Source: Hymenobacter fodinae (GTDB taxonomy: Bacteria > Bacteroidota > Bacteroidia > Cytophagales > Hymenobacteraceae). From it: a stretch of DNA of 64,000 nucleotides. Each line of letters opens with the position of its first letter. Position 1 is the first letter of the stretch. Shown here one piece after another: positions 54,011 through 61,656 of the stretch. The position numbers were made by a program, and so were the translations under genes. Below the pieces are notes generated by a model. It was not told the origin of the DNA. It ran no database searches and saw only the letters and a program-made list of their open reading frames with translations. The stretch spans positions 620,001 through 684,000 of the forward strand of contig NZ_SRLA01000003.1 in NCBI RefSeq assembly GCF_004745825.1. The letters run 5' to 3'.

Positions 54011-55306
54011 TCAAGGCCAATAGAGCTTAACTTGTATTTCCGTCAAGTTTGCGGCATGACGGGTCAGGAGTTCGAGTTGAATAGATGTCAATGGGGTAAG
54101 ATTAGTACCGACTTGGCATACCACCTGCCATTCATCTATAGTTAGGTCACGAGCGGCCAAATCGGCATATCCCACCTGTTGTTCAAGATGTTCTGTGAGA
54201 GCAAAACGATACTCTTTTGGATTAGCTATCCAGTCAGCACGTAATTGTCGGGCTGCCATCACCGCTGGGGAAATGTTTCCTTGGGCTAGATTATCGATAA
54301 AGCCTGGAATGCTGTTTTTTAATTGCCATCCTAGTGACAGATAAGCAACACACTTACTGTGCTCCGTTGCACGCTGGAAAAGGTTGGCCATCATCTGCGC
54401 ATTCTTGATGCGGTGCATGAACAAATCCACTGTGCGCAGTAGTAAGGCCGCAGTATTTGGATATTGGCGGCTACCTAAGGGGCTCAATCCAGCCCCAGCA
54501 TCCGACACGACAATGGTATTGCACTCATAGCGGCTGTTGGCCTGTGTAAGTTTCTGGATACCCTGATTATCATAAACCCCGCCGTCGATGAGCTGCGGTT
54601 GGGCGCGGCTGGCATCGGCTGGTTCTCGAAAGTATTTGGCGTCAATGGTAATAGGTGTGAAAGCGAATGGTACGCAGGAGGAAGCGGCTACAGCCCGTGC
54701 CACCGGGAAATCAGCCGCATCGAAATGCACCGGGGGCTGGTAGTAAGCATACGTCGAGTCTGCCATCCATTCCCGCGAGAAAGTAAATGGCCGTCCCGTC
54801 TGTAAATTCGACGTGCCAATAGCTAGAATAGGCGTGGAACGAAGGTGTTGTAACGTTTGGCCTTGAAAAAAAAAGGCATCGTAGGCCTGCTCAATCTCTC
54901 GACTAACCGGGAGCAGGCGAAACTGGTAGCGAAGCACCACAAGTACCAAGCCGACTAGGGGCACTAGCGAGAAGGGGGCCCAGTGAGTAAAAAGCAAAGC
55001 CCCGCTTGGCACCAGAAAGGCTAAAACCACCAATAAGAAACGCACGAAAGACCAAGACAGCAGGGCACGGCGAATGACGTTGCAGCACAGCAACGCCTGT
55101 ATCATCTGGTCATAAAACTCCTCAAAAGTCCCTTGGTGCAAGCAATAAGCTGCTCCGGTGATGGACCCACCCGAGATAGTAGAAATGACATCAATGGAAG
55201 CCAGCCGCCCCATCTCATGCAGTTTACGGAGCGTGCCCAAATGAAAGGCAGCGGCCCGGTAGCCACCACCAGACAAGGCTAGGCCAAAGCGGCGAGTAAA
55301 TGACAT
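54011..55306 (-). CDS. Membrane patatin-like phospholipase
   Basis: A 431-residue protein. The oxyanion-hole motif is SGGGYRAAAF at residues 12-21, the nucleophile Ser48 lies in SGGSITGA (Thr in place of the last Gly of GxSxG), and the second dyad residue is in IDGGVYDN. Two hydrophobic helices (about residues 92-140, RFLLVVLAFLVPSGALLF and FSLVPLVGLVLVVLRYQF) are inserted between them. It would hydrolyse membrane lipids; patatins occur as effectors in several phage-defence systems. Composition is lower in GC than the neighbours. Confidence 0.88.
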   Translation of the reverse strand: MSFTRRFGLALSGGGYRAAAFHLGTLRKLHEMGRLASIDVISTISGGSITGAAYCLHQGTFEEFYDQMIQALLCCNVIRRALLSWSFVRFLLVVLAFLVPSGALLFTHWAPFSLVPLVGLVLVVLRYQFRLLPVSREIEQAYDAFFFQGQTLQHLRSTPILAIGTSNLQTGRPFTFSREWMADSTYAYYQPPVHFDAADFPVARAVAASSCVPFAFTPITIDAKYFREPADASRAQPQLIDGGVYDNQGIQKLTQANSRYECNTIVVSDAGAGLSPLGSRQYPNTAALLLRTVDLFMHRIKNAQMMANLFQRATEHSKCVAYLSLGWQLKNSIPGFIDNLAQGNISPAVMAARQLRADWIANPKEYRFALTEHLEQQVGYADLAARDLTIDEWQVVCQVGTNLTPLTSIQLELLTRHAANLTEIQVKLYWP

Positions 55307-55387
55307 GCGTGCACGGGTAGTTAAGTAGAGTGTTGGCTGTCAACTAGGGCTGCTATTCTGCAACTGCTGTTTTCGCAGGCCGAGCGG

Positions 55388-56242
55388 CTAATAGTCATCT
55401 TTGAAAGCTCGTACCGCTCTCAAAAAATCAGCTATGAGCAGGCAAAGCTGCTTTTTTTCGGCTGACATGAGCCTGTTGAAATTCTTATTGGAAAGAGGTT
55501 GAATAAGAGTTGCTTGGATTGCATCGTAGTAGCCTGCATTGCCACGCTCCAGTTTGTAGCGTACCGCCGGCGAAGTAAAATGCTTCTTCTGCTTGGCCTT
55601 ATAGCGGTCAGCTTCGCGGCCTGATATAACGCCATCCATCATAAACTGATGGGGAAAGCCCTCGATAGTAGCGCTGAAAGAATTACGCAATGCCTGAATG
55701 GACAAGCTCTTGTCGGGCTCGTACGTCACCACACAGGCCTTATCAACTTCATCTTTCAAATAGTCGGTTAGAACCTGGCTGAAATCCTGTGTGTCGAAGC
55801 GCTTGTCTTCGTTCTTCACGGGCTGCCCGAGTTGCTGCGGCGCAAGGTATTGCTGCACGAACTGGCGTAGCACTTTCAACTCCTCAGCAGTTTCTAGCTG
55901 CGAGCCTATCTCAATGGAATTGCTGTTGGAAGAACCCAGCAGATTCAGTGATGTGATAAGGCCACTCGTTTCGTTGAAGTAAAACTTAGCGTGCAGCCAG
56001 GGCACGAGTTGTGGCGTAATACCCAGTGCTTCTACCTGTTCTTTACTGGTTGGGTCGTTGGGTTCGTGCCGGGTAAAGAAGGTAATGCGTACGCCCCGTG
56101 CATGAGCAGCCTTAATGGCGGTGGCCAGTTGCTTCCAGTGCGTTAGGTTGACGTAAGGTGATACCAGCACGAGTTCCTGCTGCGCCTCGTGGATGAGGTC
56201 GAACAACGCGCCGCTAATTTTATGCGGAGGTAGAATTTTCAC
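55388..56242 (-). CDS. PLD-like (HKD) domain protein
   Basis: A 284-residue protein with one HKD-like motif: HAKFYFNE at residues 84-91 and LLGSSNSNSIE. The Asp of the canonical motif is replaced by Glu91. A single copy means a dimer would be needed for activity, as in Nuc-type nucleases. Proteins of this class can cleave DNA or lipids. The start is GTG at 56242, 11 bases after the preceding small gene, so they are probably co-transcribed. Confidence 0.8.
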   Translation of the reverse strand: MKILPPHKISGALFDLIHEAQQELVLVSPYVNLTHWKQLATAIKAAHARGVRITFFTRHEPNDPTSKEQVEALGITPQLVPWLHAKFYFNETSGLITSLNLLGSSNSNSIEIGSQLETAEELKVLRQFVQQYLAPQQLGQPVKNEDKRFDTQDFSQVLTDYLKDEVDKACVVTYEPDKSLSIQALRNSFSATIEGFPHQFMMDGVISGREADRYKAKQKKHFTSPAVRYKLERGNAGYYDAIQATLIQPLSNKNFNRLMSAEKKQLCLLIADFLRAVRAFKDDY

Positions 56243-56253
56243 TGGGTCGAAAG

Positions 56254-56613
56254 TCAGGCTTCTTTGTAGGGCTGCGTAACGGCTAAGCCTTGCTCAATCA
56301 ACGGCAGTAGCTCAGCCGCGCTATTGCTGCCTGCAATGCGCGGTAATAGGGCTTCTAGTTGCTGCACTTCCACGGGAGAAAGCTTGCGTCCCCGGCGAGG
56401 CTTAATAAAGGCTGCTATGGCTTTTTCCAAGTATCCCTTCACCGCTGCCAACTGCTTGGCGGCCGAGCCCAGCGCACTAATTTTCAATCGACCAGATTCG
56501 GTATTCTGCAAGTTGCGGAAGTAGTCCAGAGATGCTCCTTTTCGGTGTCGGTCACAGCTGTGAGCTCGGCGAATGAATATTTCATAAGACATCGAGGAGG
56601 TATAGTCTTCCAT
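56254..56613 (-). CDS. Hypothetical protein upstream of the PLD gene
   Basis: A 119-residue basic soluble protein (MEDYTSSMSYEIFIRRAHS...; later FIKPRRGRKLSPVEVQQLEALLP). No family recognised. It lies just upstream of the PLD-like gene and looks translationally linked to it. The ATG at 56613 is chosen; a start at 56592 (MSYEIF) is also possible. Low GC like its neighbours. Confidence 0.6.
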   Translation of the reverse strand: MEDYTSSMSYEIFIRRAHSCDRHRKGASLDYFRNLQNTESGRLKISALGSAAKQLAAVKGYLEKAIAAFIKPRRGRKLSPVEVQQLEALLPRIAGSNSAAELLPLIEQGLAVTQPYKEA

Positions 56614-56850
56614 TAAAAGGCGGGATGAGAAAATGCTAGTGTGATAAGCAAGCACGCTAAGATACTTAGAAGGCAGAAATGTAAGCCGAGATAGTGCGAC
56701 AGTAACTCTCTGCTAAAAGCAGCGATTTTGGCAACTGATTTTTATAGGCTTTCACAAGCTAACCATCCCCGCACTCTTCCTCAACCACCTCGCTTACTGT
56801 TGTGCCTTCAGCGGGACCAAACTACCGCTACTGCTTATGCCTTCAACAGC

Positions 56851-57858
56851 CTAGTGATAGCGGGCGACGGCCTTGTTGAGCAGCTTCTGCATTGAATCGC
56901 GAAGTGAGTCAGGAGCGAGTACCTGCAGGTCAGGCCCGAAACTGAGTAGTCGGGATTTAAGTTCTTGATTTATAATCAGATATATCTCTATTTCTATGCC
57001 TTTAGTGTCTTGACTTACTGTGACTTGACTAGGGTGCAAAGGCTTTGTAAGCACATAGGGTGCCCGCCCTGCTCTGATGTATAAGCGAATATTCTCAACC
57101 TGTGAGTCTCTCTCTGGTATCGTTACCCCAATGAGGTGGTCGAAGTAAGTGCTAAAATCAGTATCGGTAGGCTGAAAAGCCACGGAGCTTGCACTAAGCC
57201 CCTTAATGCGGTCGAGCGCATAATTTTGTATATGAGGCCCTTTGGCTTCGTTGCGAGCTAGTAGGTACCAGCGGCCATTATAGGTTTTAAGCAGATAGGG
57301 ATGCACTACTTCTGAGCTAGCCTGCTCTTCCCGGTAGGGTTGATACTGCATGACTAGTGGTGTCTTTTCCCGGATAGCCTTGTAAAGCGGTTTTAAATAC
57401 TCAGTACCAATGTATTCGGGTGCGGCTTCTAATTGTAGAATAGAATTGGTTGCGGCCCCGGCACTGGGTTGTTTTCGTTCCAGACGCTGAATCAGATCAT
57501 CTAAGTCATCTGCCAAGCCCAGACCGCGCAATGCCTTCAGTGTGTGCAGGCTCTGATGAAGTATGAGCAGGTCTTCACTCGTGAGCGGTGTCTTGTGAAT
57601 CGAGTACTCGGGGTCTGTATAGTGATACCCACGCCGCCGGCTGTACGCAATAGGAGCATTGTGATGGGTTGGCAACTTCATGTTGTGCAAGTCGCCTTTC
57701 AGTGTCCGCTCGCAGACGCCGTTCTTATCAGGTGTAGTTTCCAGATAATCTTCCTCCACTGCTTTCAGCAAGTCCTGGATAGTCCAAGGACGACCACCTT
57801 GCTGTAAACAGCGGTCAATAATGAGGTAACGATTGTAGGCGTTTTTATTAATGGGCAT
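56851..57858 (-). CDS. WYL-domain transcriptional regulator
   Basis: A 335-residue regulator. The N-terminal part (RYLIIDRCLQQGGRPWTIQDLLKAVEE) fits a winged HTH. The central WYL domain has NGRWYLLARNEAKGPHIQNYALDRIKGL, and the C-terminal WCX extension ends QKLLNKAVARYH. WYL regulators such as CapW and BrxR control many phage-defence operons and sense nucleic-acid-like ligands. It is divergent from the MBL/E2-E1-JAB operon, with two perfect palindromes in the shared gap. That it controls the operon is inferred. Confidence 0.9.
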   Translation of the reverse strand: MPINKNAYNRYLIIDRCLQQGGRPWTIQDLLKAVEEDYLETTPDKNGVCERTLKGDLHNMKLPTHHNAPIAYSRRRGYHYTDPEYSIHKTPLTSEDLLILHQSLHTLKALRGLGLADDLDDLIQRLERKQPSAGAATNSILQLEAAPEYIGTEYLKPLYKAIREKTPLVMQYQPYREEQASSEVVHPYLLKTYNGRWYLLARNEAKGPHIQNYALDRIKGLSASSVAFQPTDTDFSTYFDHLIGVTIPERDSQVENIRLYIRAGRAPYVLTKPLHPSQVTVSQDTKGIEIEIYLIINQELKSRLLSFGPDLQVLAPDSLRDSMQKLLNKAVARYH

Positions 57859-57958
57859 CGGGACACGGGAAAATAGCCGCTCGCCACCTGCGCAGGTGAA
57901 AGAGCCTGGCGAAGAACGGTCTTTTCCTGGATTACAAAAGGCAGTAAGGACTTTAGAG

Positions 57959-57978
57959 AAATTTCATCGGTGAAATTT
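57959..57978. promoter_or_regulatory. Palindrome A in the WYL/MBL intergenic region
   Basis: AAATTTCA (57959-57966) and TGAAATTT (57971-57978) are perfect arms around TCGG. It lies about 100 bases upstream of the WYL gene start in the divergent promoter region, and so is a candidate WYL operator. Confidence 0.5.
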
Positions 57979-58047
57979 TATCGTTGTTTATCAGGTGATT
58001 GTGGCAAAATATGGGGTATTGAGAAAAAAATAATGGAGCAAGTCCTT

Positions 58048-58070
58048 AGTGTGCAAAAAGACTGCACACT
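58048..58070. promoter_or_regulatory. Palindrome B in the WYL/MBL intergenic region
   Basis: AGTGTGCA (58048-58055) and TGCACACT (58063-58070) are perfect arms with a seven-base spacer. It lies 165 bases upstream of the MBL gene start. A terminator role is unlikely because no T tract follows. The 58071-58234 stretch holds no supported gene. Confidence 0.5.
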
Positions 58071-58234
58071 TGAGCGTTTGCTTTGCCGGGGCAATGAAGG
58101 AAAGCCCATGCTTCTGGTCGTAGCCGGACATCGACCGGGGCGCAGGATTGACTTCTTGCCAACTGTTGTTTAACCGAACCCATTACGTCGCAGCCTGCGG
58201 CCACATGGTTTCCAAACCGTAACTGCTTTGCTAC

Positions 58235-59371
58235 ATGCACCAGATAACCATTTTTAACCTCGGAAACGCCGATACCTCGCGGATTGACCTCGCGAACGGC
58301 AAAAAGCTGCTGATTGACTACGCCAACATGCGGTGTGCCACCGACCCGAAAGACAAGCGCATCAACCTGCCGGTGGAACTCCGCGCTGACTTGCTCAATG
58401 CCAAGCGCGACAATTACGATGTTGTTGCCTTTACGCACCTCGACAACGACCACACGTGCGGCGCTTCAGAATTTTTTGAGTTGCTGCACGCAGCTAAATA
58501 CCAGGGCGCTGGCCGGGTAAAAATCAAAGAGCTATGGGTTCCTGCGGCTGTCATTGTAGAAGAGGGCTGTGAGGACGAAACCCGCATTCTGCGTCAGGAA
58601 GCTCGCTACCGCCTACTAAAAGGTGAAGGAATTCGGGTATTCTCCGGCCCGGGTCAACTCGACGATTGGCTGGCCTCCAAGAACCTCACGGTTGCCGACC
58701 GGGCGCACCTCATTACGAACGCCGGCACCCTGATTCCCGGGTTCAACCTGGCTACCGACGGGGTGGAGTTCTTCGTGCATTCACCGTTTGCCGGCCGTAC
58801 AGCCGGCGGGGGGTTGGCCCTAATGGACCGCAACAGCGACGCCCTTACCTTCCAGGCAACATTTGAGGAGGGCGGCCGCAAAACTCGTATGCACTTCTTC
58901 TCCGACATCGACTGGGAAGTCATCAAATCCATCGTGAAGGTGACCGAGTACTATGGCCGGACGGAGCGCCTGGAGTGGGACGTCTTTAAGATTGCCCACC
59001 ACTGCAGCTACCTCTCGCTCAGCAGCGAGAAAGGCACCGACGTGACAGTGCCGGATGCACACGTGAAAAAGCTATTCGAAACGTACGGGCAGAGCCGGGG
59101 CCGCCTCATCTCTACCAGTAAGCCAATTTCCAGCAACGACGAGGACAAACAGCCTCCGCACCGCCAGGCGGCGGCTTATTACGAAGCTCAGGCAACACGC
59201 CTCGGTGGGGAGTTTCTGGTCACGATGGCGCACAAGAGTATCCTATATCCTGAGCCCATCGTCATCAAGATTGACCAATTGGGAGCCAGCATTGGCAAGT
59301 TGGCGGCGGCTGCCGCCAGCATCGCAAGCGGCAACACGCCTCCCCCACGGGCTGGCCACCAAGGCAACTAA
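58235..59371 (+). CDS. ComEC-like MBL-fold hydrolase of the E1/JAB module
   Basis: A 378-residue MBL-fold protein. The metal motif is THLDNDHTCG (His68, Asp70, Asp72, His73), with HxDxDH in place of HxHxDH. The later segment FKIAHHCSYLSLS resembles the HHGS motif of ComEC/Rec2-type MBL domains, with Cys for Gly. The C-terminus is Pro/Gly-rich. It is the first gene of a two-gene operon with the E2-E1-JAB protein, to which it is linked by a short gap with a Shine-Dalgarno-like site. Substrate unknown. Confidence 0.85.
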   Translation: MHQITIFNLGNADTSRIDLANGKKLLIDYANMRCATDPKDKRINLPVELRADLLNAKRDNYDVVAFTHLDNDHTCGASEFFELLHAAKYQGAGRVKIKELWVPAAVIVEEGCEDETRILRQEARYRLLKGEGIRVFSGPGQLDDWLASKNLTVADRAHLITNAGTLIPGFNLATDGVEFFVHSPFAGRTAGGGLALMDRNSDALTFQATFEEGGRKTRMHFFSDIDWEVIKSIVKVTEYYGRTERLEWDVFKIAHHCSYLSLSSEKGTDVTVPDAHVKKLFETYGQSRGRLISTSKPISSNDEDKQPPHRQAAAYYEAQATRLGGEFLVTMAHKSILYPEPIVIKIDQLGASIGKLAAAAASIASGNTPPPRAGHQGN

Positions 59372-59376
59372 GGAGG
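59371..59376 (+). promoter_or_regulatory. Strong Shine-Dalgarno-like site before E2-E1-JAB gene
   Basis: AGGAGG lies three bases before the ATG at 59380 and six before the ATG at 59383. The second spacing is nearer optimum, so the true start may be 59383. Such a site is unusual in Bacteroidota and may reflect foreign origin. Confidence 0.5.
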
Positions 59377-59379
59377 CAG

Positions 59380-61656
59380 ATGATGGAACTACCTGAAATT
59401 GCCTATTATCCTATAGCGGGCGAGCCAGTGGCGGCTGACGCGCTGCTACTGCCTAAGGCTGTCGAAATGGTGCAAGCCCTGCAAAGTCAGGGCTTGCCCT
59501 ACGTGCGGCTGCTAGAGTGCCGACGCACACCGGAATACGAAATAGTCGTGGTGGATATTGAGGCCGAAGTGCCTCAGCATCCGGTACACGATGTGCGTAC
59601 TGTCGAGCGCATTGCTTTTGGCTTCGCCCCAGCCGATACCGACCACCAGGTTGTGTTGGCACTCCGAGAGGATTTTCCGTTGGTGCCCCATCTTCATTTT
59701 GGTGGCGAAAACATGCCGCGTAGCCTGTGCCTGTACCAGACCGCCTACGCCGACCTGAAGCCAACTTGGACCGCCGCCGCGCTGCTCCGGCAGTTGCAGC
59801 ACTGGCTGACTCAGACGGCACGCGGTGAGCTGCACGCTGCCGACCAGGCCTTGGAACAGGCTTTCTATGCGCCAGCCGAGCGGCTCGTACTACCGTCCGC
59901 TTTCTTTGCTGCTGAAGCAACCGATTTGGAGCCCGTGTGCGCCCGCATTGTCAGCAACGTGTTGGGGCAGACAACGCTGGTGGCGCTGCCACTGTCGGCC
60001 AGCCCGCCCACAGCAGGCTGGCAGGTACAGTTCGCCAGCTTTGTGTACACCACTCCGCCCCAGGTACACGTGCTGATTCAGGAGCAGCCTCGCACCTTGG
60101 CAGCATTGCAGACCTACTTGTCAACGGAGAACACCGATTTTCTGGATGCCTTGCGCCAGCACCTGGCCACCAGCAAAGGCCGTTCGGGCTTTAGCTGGGA
60201 CTATAAGCTGCTACTCATCGTGCGGATGCCCAAGCAGCGTACTGCAGAAGGCCCTATTGAAGGCATGGAAGTGTGGGCTTTTGCCACAGTAGGTACGTTA
60301 GCTGAAATCGGCACGGACGTTGGAATTTGGCGGGCTCAGCCTAACAAGGTGGTTGAGCTGTTTTACACTGATGCAAGCCGCACCGGCCAGCAGAGCCCGT
60401 TGGTGTTGCTTAATCCCGTGTGTGCCCTGACGCGCGAGCTAGCAGCGGCATATAACGACGTACCCCCCACCACAACCCGCTTTGTGGCCATTGGGGCAGG
60501 CAGTTTAGGCTCGCAGGTCGTTAATAACCTAGTAAGGGCTGGACAGGGCAACTGGGTGTGGCTGGACGAGGACTACTATCAGCCTCACAATACGGCCCGC
60601 CACTATTTGCCCGGCAGTGCGGTCGGTATGGGTAAGGCCGAAGCCATGGCAGCCTCCCTGCAGACCACGTATGAACAAGCGGAGGTGCAGGCTATTGCAG
60701 CCAACGTGCTGAAGCCAGTTTCAGACTCGGTACGGAATGCCTACGAAGCGGCCGAGGTCGTACTGGATATGTCGGCCTCGGTAGCCGTAGCGCGGCACCT
60801 GACCTTGGGAATAATAAGCCCAGGCCGCCGCATGTCGCTGTTTCTGAATCCGTCAGGTACAGACCTGGTGCTGCTAGCCGAGCCACGGGACCGCACCCTG
60901 CGCCTCGACCAGCTGGAGATGGAATATTACCGGTCGCTGCTCCGCCAGCCCGCCCTACAGTCGCACCTGCACCTGGCCGGCCGACCCATTCGCTACTCCC
61001 ACGCCTGCCGCGATGTTTCGGTGCGACTGCCGCAGGACCAGGTTGCTCTGCACGCAGCTATTGGAGCCCGAGCAGTACGCACGACGGTAGCCGAGCCGGA
61101 AGCCCGCCTCAAAATCTGGCAGGCTCAGCCCGATTTGACGGTAACAGCCCATGAAATCGAGGTATCTCCTTACATAGAAACGGTGATGAGCGGCTGGATG
61201 GTAAGCCTTTCACAGCAACTAGTACGGGAACTACACGCCCAGCGCCAGGCTCGCCTGCCCAATGAAACAGGGGGCATACTGGTGGGTGTGTTTGATACCC
61301 AGCAGCGCCGGCTGTACATCGTGGACCTTATTCCCTCGCCAGCGGACAGCTTGGAGTCGCCCACATCTTATGTGCGCGGCATTGAAGGGGTGTCCGCCGA
61401 ACTAGCCCGCATCAGCGAATGCACTGGTCGACAAGTAGTGTACGTCGGCGAATGGCATTCTCACCCGAACGGCTACAGCATCCGGCCCAGTGACGACGAT
61501 AAGAACCTGTTTGCCCGCCTGCAGCGCGAGCGGCAGGCCGAAGGTCTGCCGGCCGTCATGGCCATTGTGGGGGAAGATGGTGCCCTGGGGTGGCATGTGG
61601 CGACTATGGCTGCTGACGCGGAAGGACCGCATCTGGGCAGCCAGGCTATTAGTTAA
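59380..61656 (+). CDS. E2-E1-JAB triple-fusion ubiquitin-like conjugation protein
   Basis: A 758-residue protein of three parts. Residues 1-165: prokaryotic E2/UBC-like domain with PHLHFGGENMPRSLCLYQ; Cys117 is the likely thioester residue with His104/His106 nearby. Residues about 365-580: ThiF/E1-type adenylation domain with FVAIGAGSLGSQVV, DEDYYQPHNTARH and a candidate Cys543 (HACRDVSVRL). Residues about 620-758: JAB/JAMM protease, Glu629, HSHP (His693, His695) and Asp707. It would activate, transfer and remove a ubiquitin-like or other protein tag, as in type II CBASS Cap2/Cap3 and Bil systems. It ends overlapping the convergent ATPase stop by eight bases. Confidence 0.88.
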   Translation: MMELPEIAYYPIAGEPVAADALLLPKAVEMVQALQSQGLPYVRLLECRRTPEYEIVVVDIEAEVPQHPVHDVRTVERIAFGFAPADTDHQVVLALREDFPLVPHLHFGGENMPRSLCLYQTAYADLKPTWTAAALLRQLQHWLTQTARGELHAADQALEQAFYAPAERLVLPSAFFAAEATDLEPVCARIVSNVLGQTTLVALPLSASPPTAGWQVQFASFVYTTPPQVHVLIQEQPRTLAALQTYLSTENTDFLDALRQHLATSKGRSGFSWDYKLLLIVRMPKQRTAEGPIEGMEVWAFATVGTLAEIGTDVGIWRAQPNKVVELFYTDASRTGQQSPLVLLNPVCALTRELAAAYNDVPPTTTRFVAIGAGSLGSQVVNNLVRAGQGNWVWLDEDYYQPHNTARHYLPGSAVGMGKAEAMAASLQTTYEQAEVQAIAANVLKPVSDSVRNAYEAAEVVLDMSASVAVARHLTLGIISPGRRMSLFLNPSGTDLVLLAEPRDRTLRLDQLEMEYYRSLLRQPALQSHLHLAGRPIRYSHACRDVSVRLPQDQVALHAAIGARAVRTTVAEPEARLKIWQAQPDLTVTAHEIEVSPYIETVMSGWMVSLSQQLVRELHAQRQARLPNETGGILVGVFDTQQRRLYIVDLIPSPADSLESPTSYVRGIEGVSAELARISECTGRQVVYVGEWHSHPNGYSIRPSDDDKNLFARLQRERQAEGLPAVMAIVGEDGALGWHVATMAADAEGPHLGSQAIS

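Noticed and set aside
57970-58173. 67-codon frame between the WYL and MBL genes as a ubiquitin-like protein
   Set aside because: It has no ubiquitin-like pattern or terminal Gly-Gly, its start lies inside palindrome A and it covers palindrome B. It is better explained as regulatory DNA.
58235-61656. Complete type II CBASS operon
   Set aside because: No CD-NTase or separate Cap2/Cap3 genes are present. The patatin at 54011 could act as an effector but lies beyond the WYL and PLD genes on the other strand, so the label is not supported.
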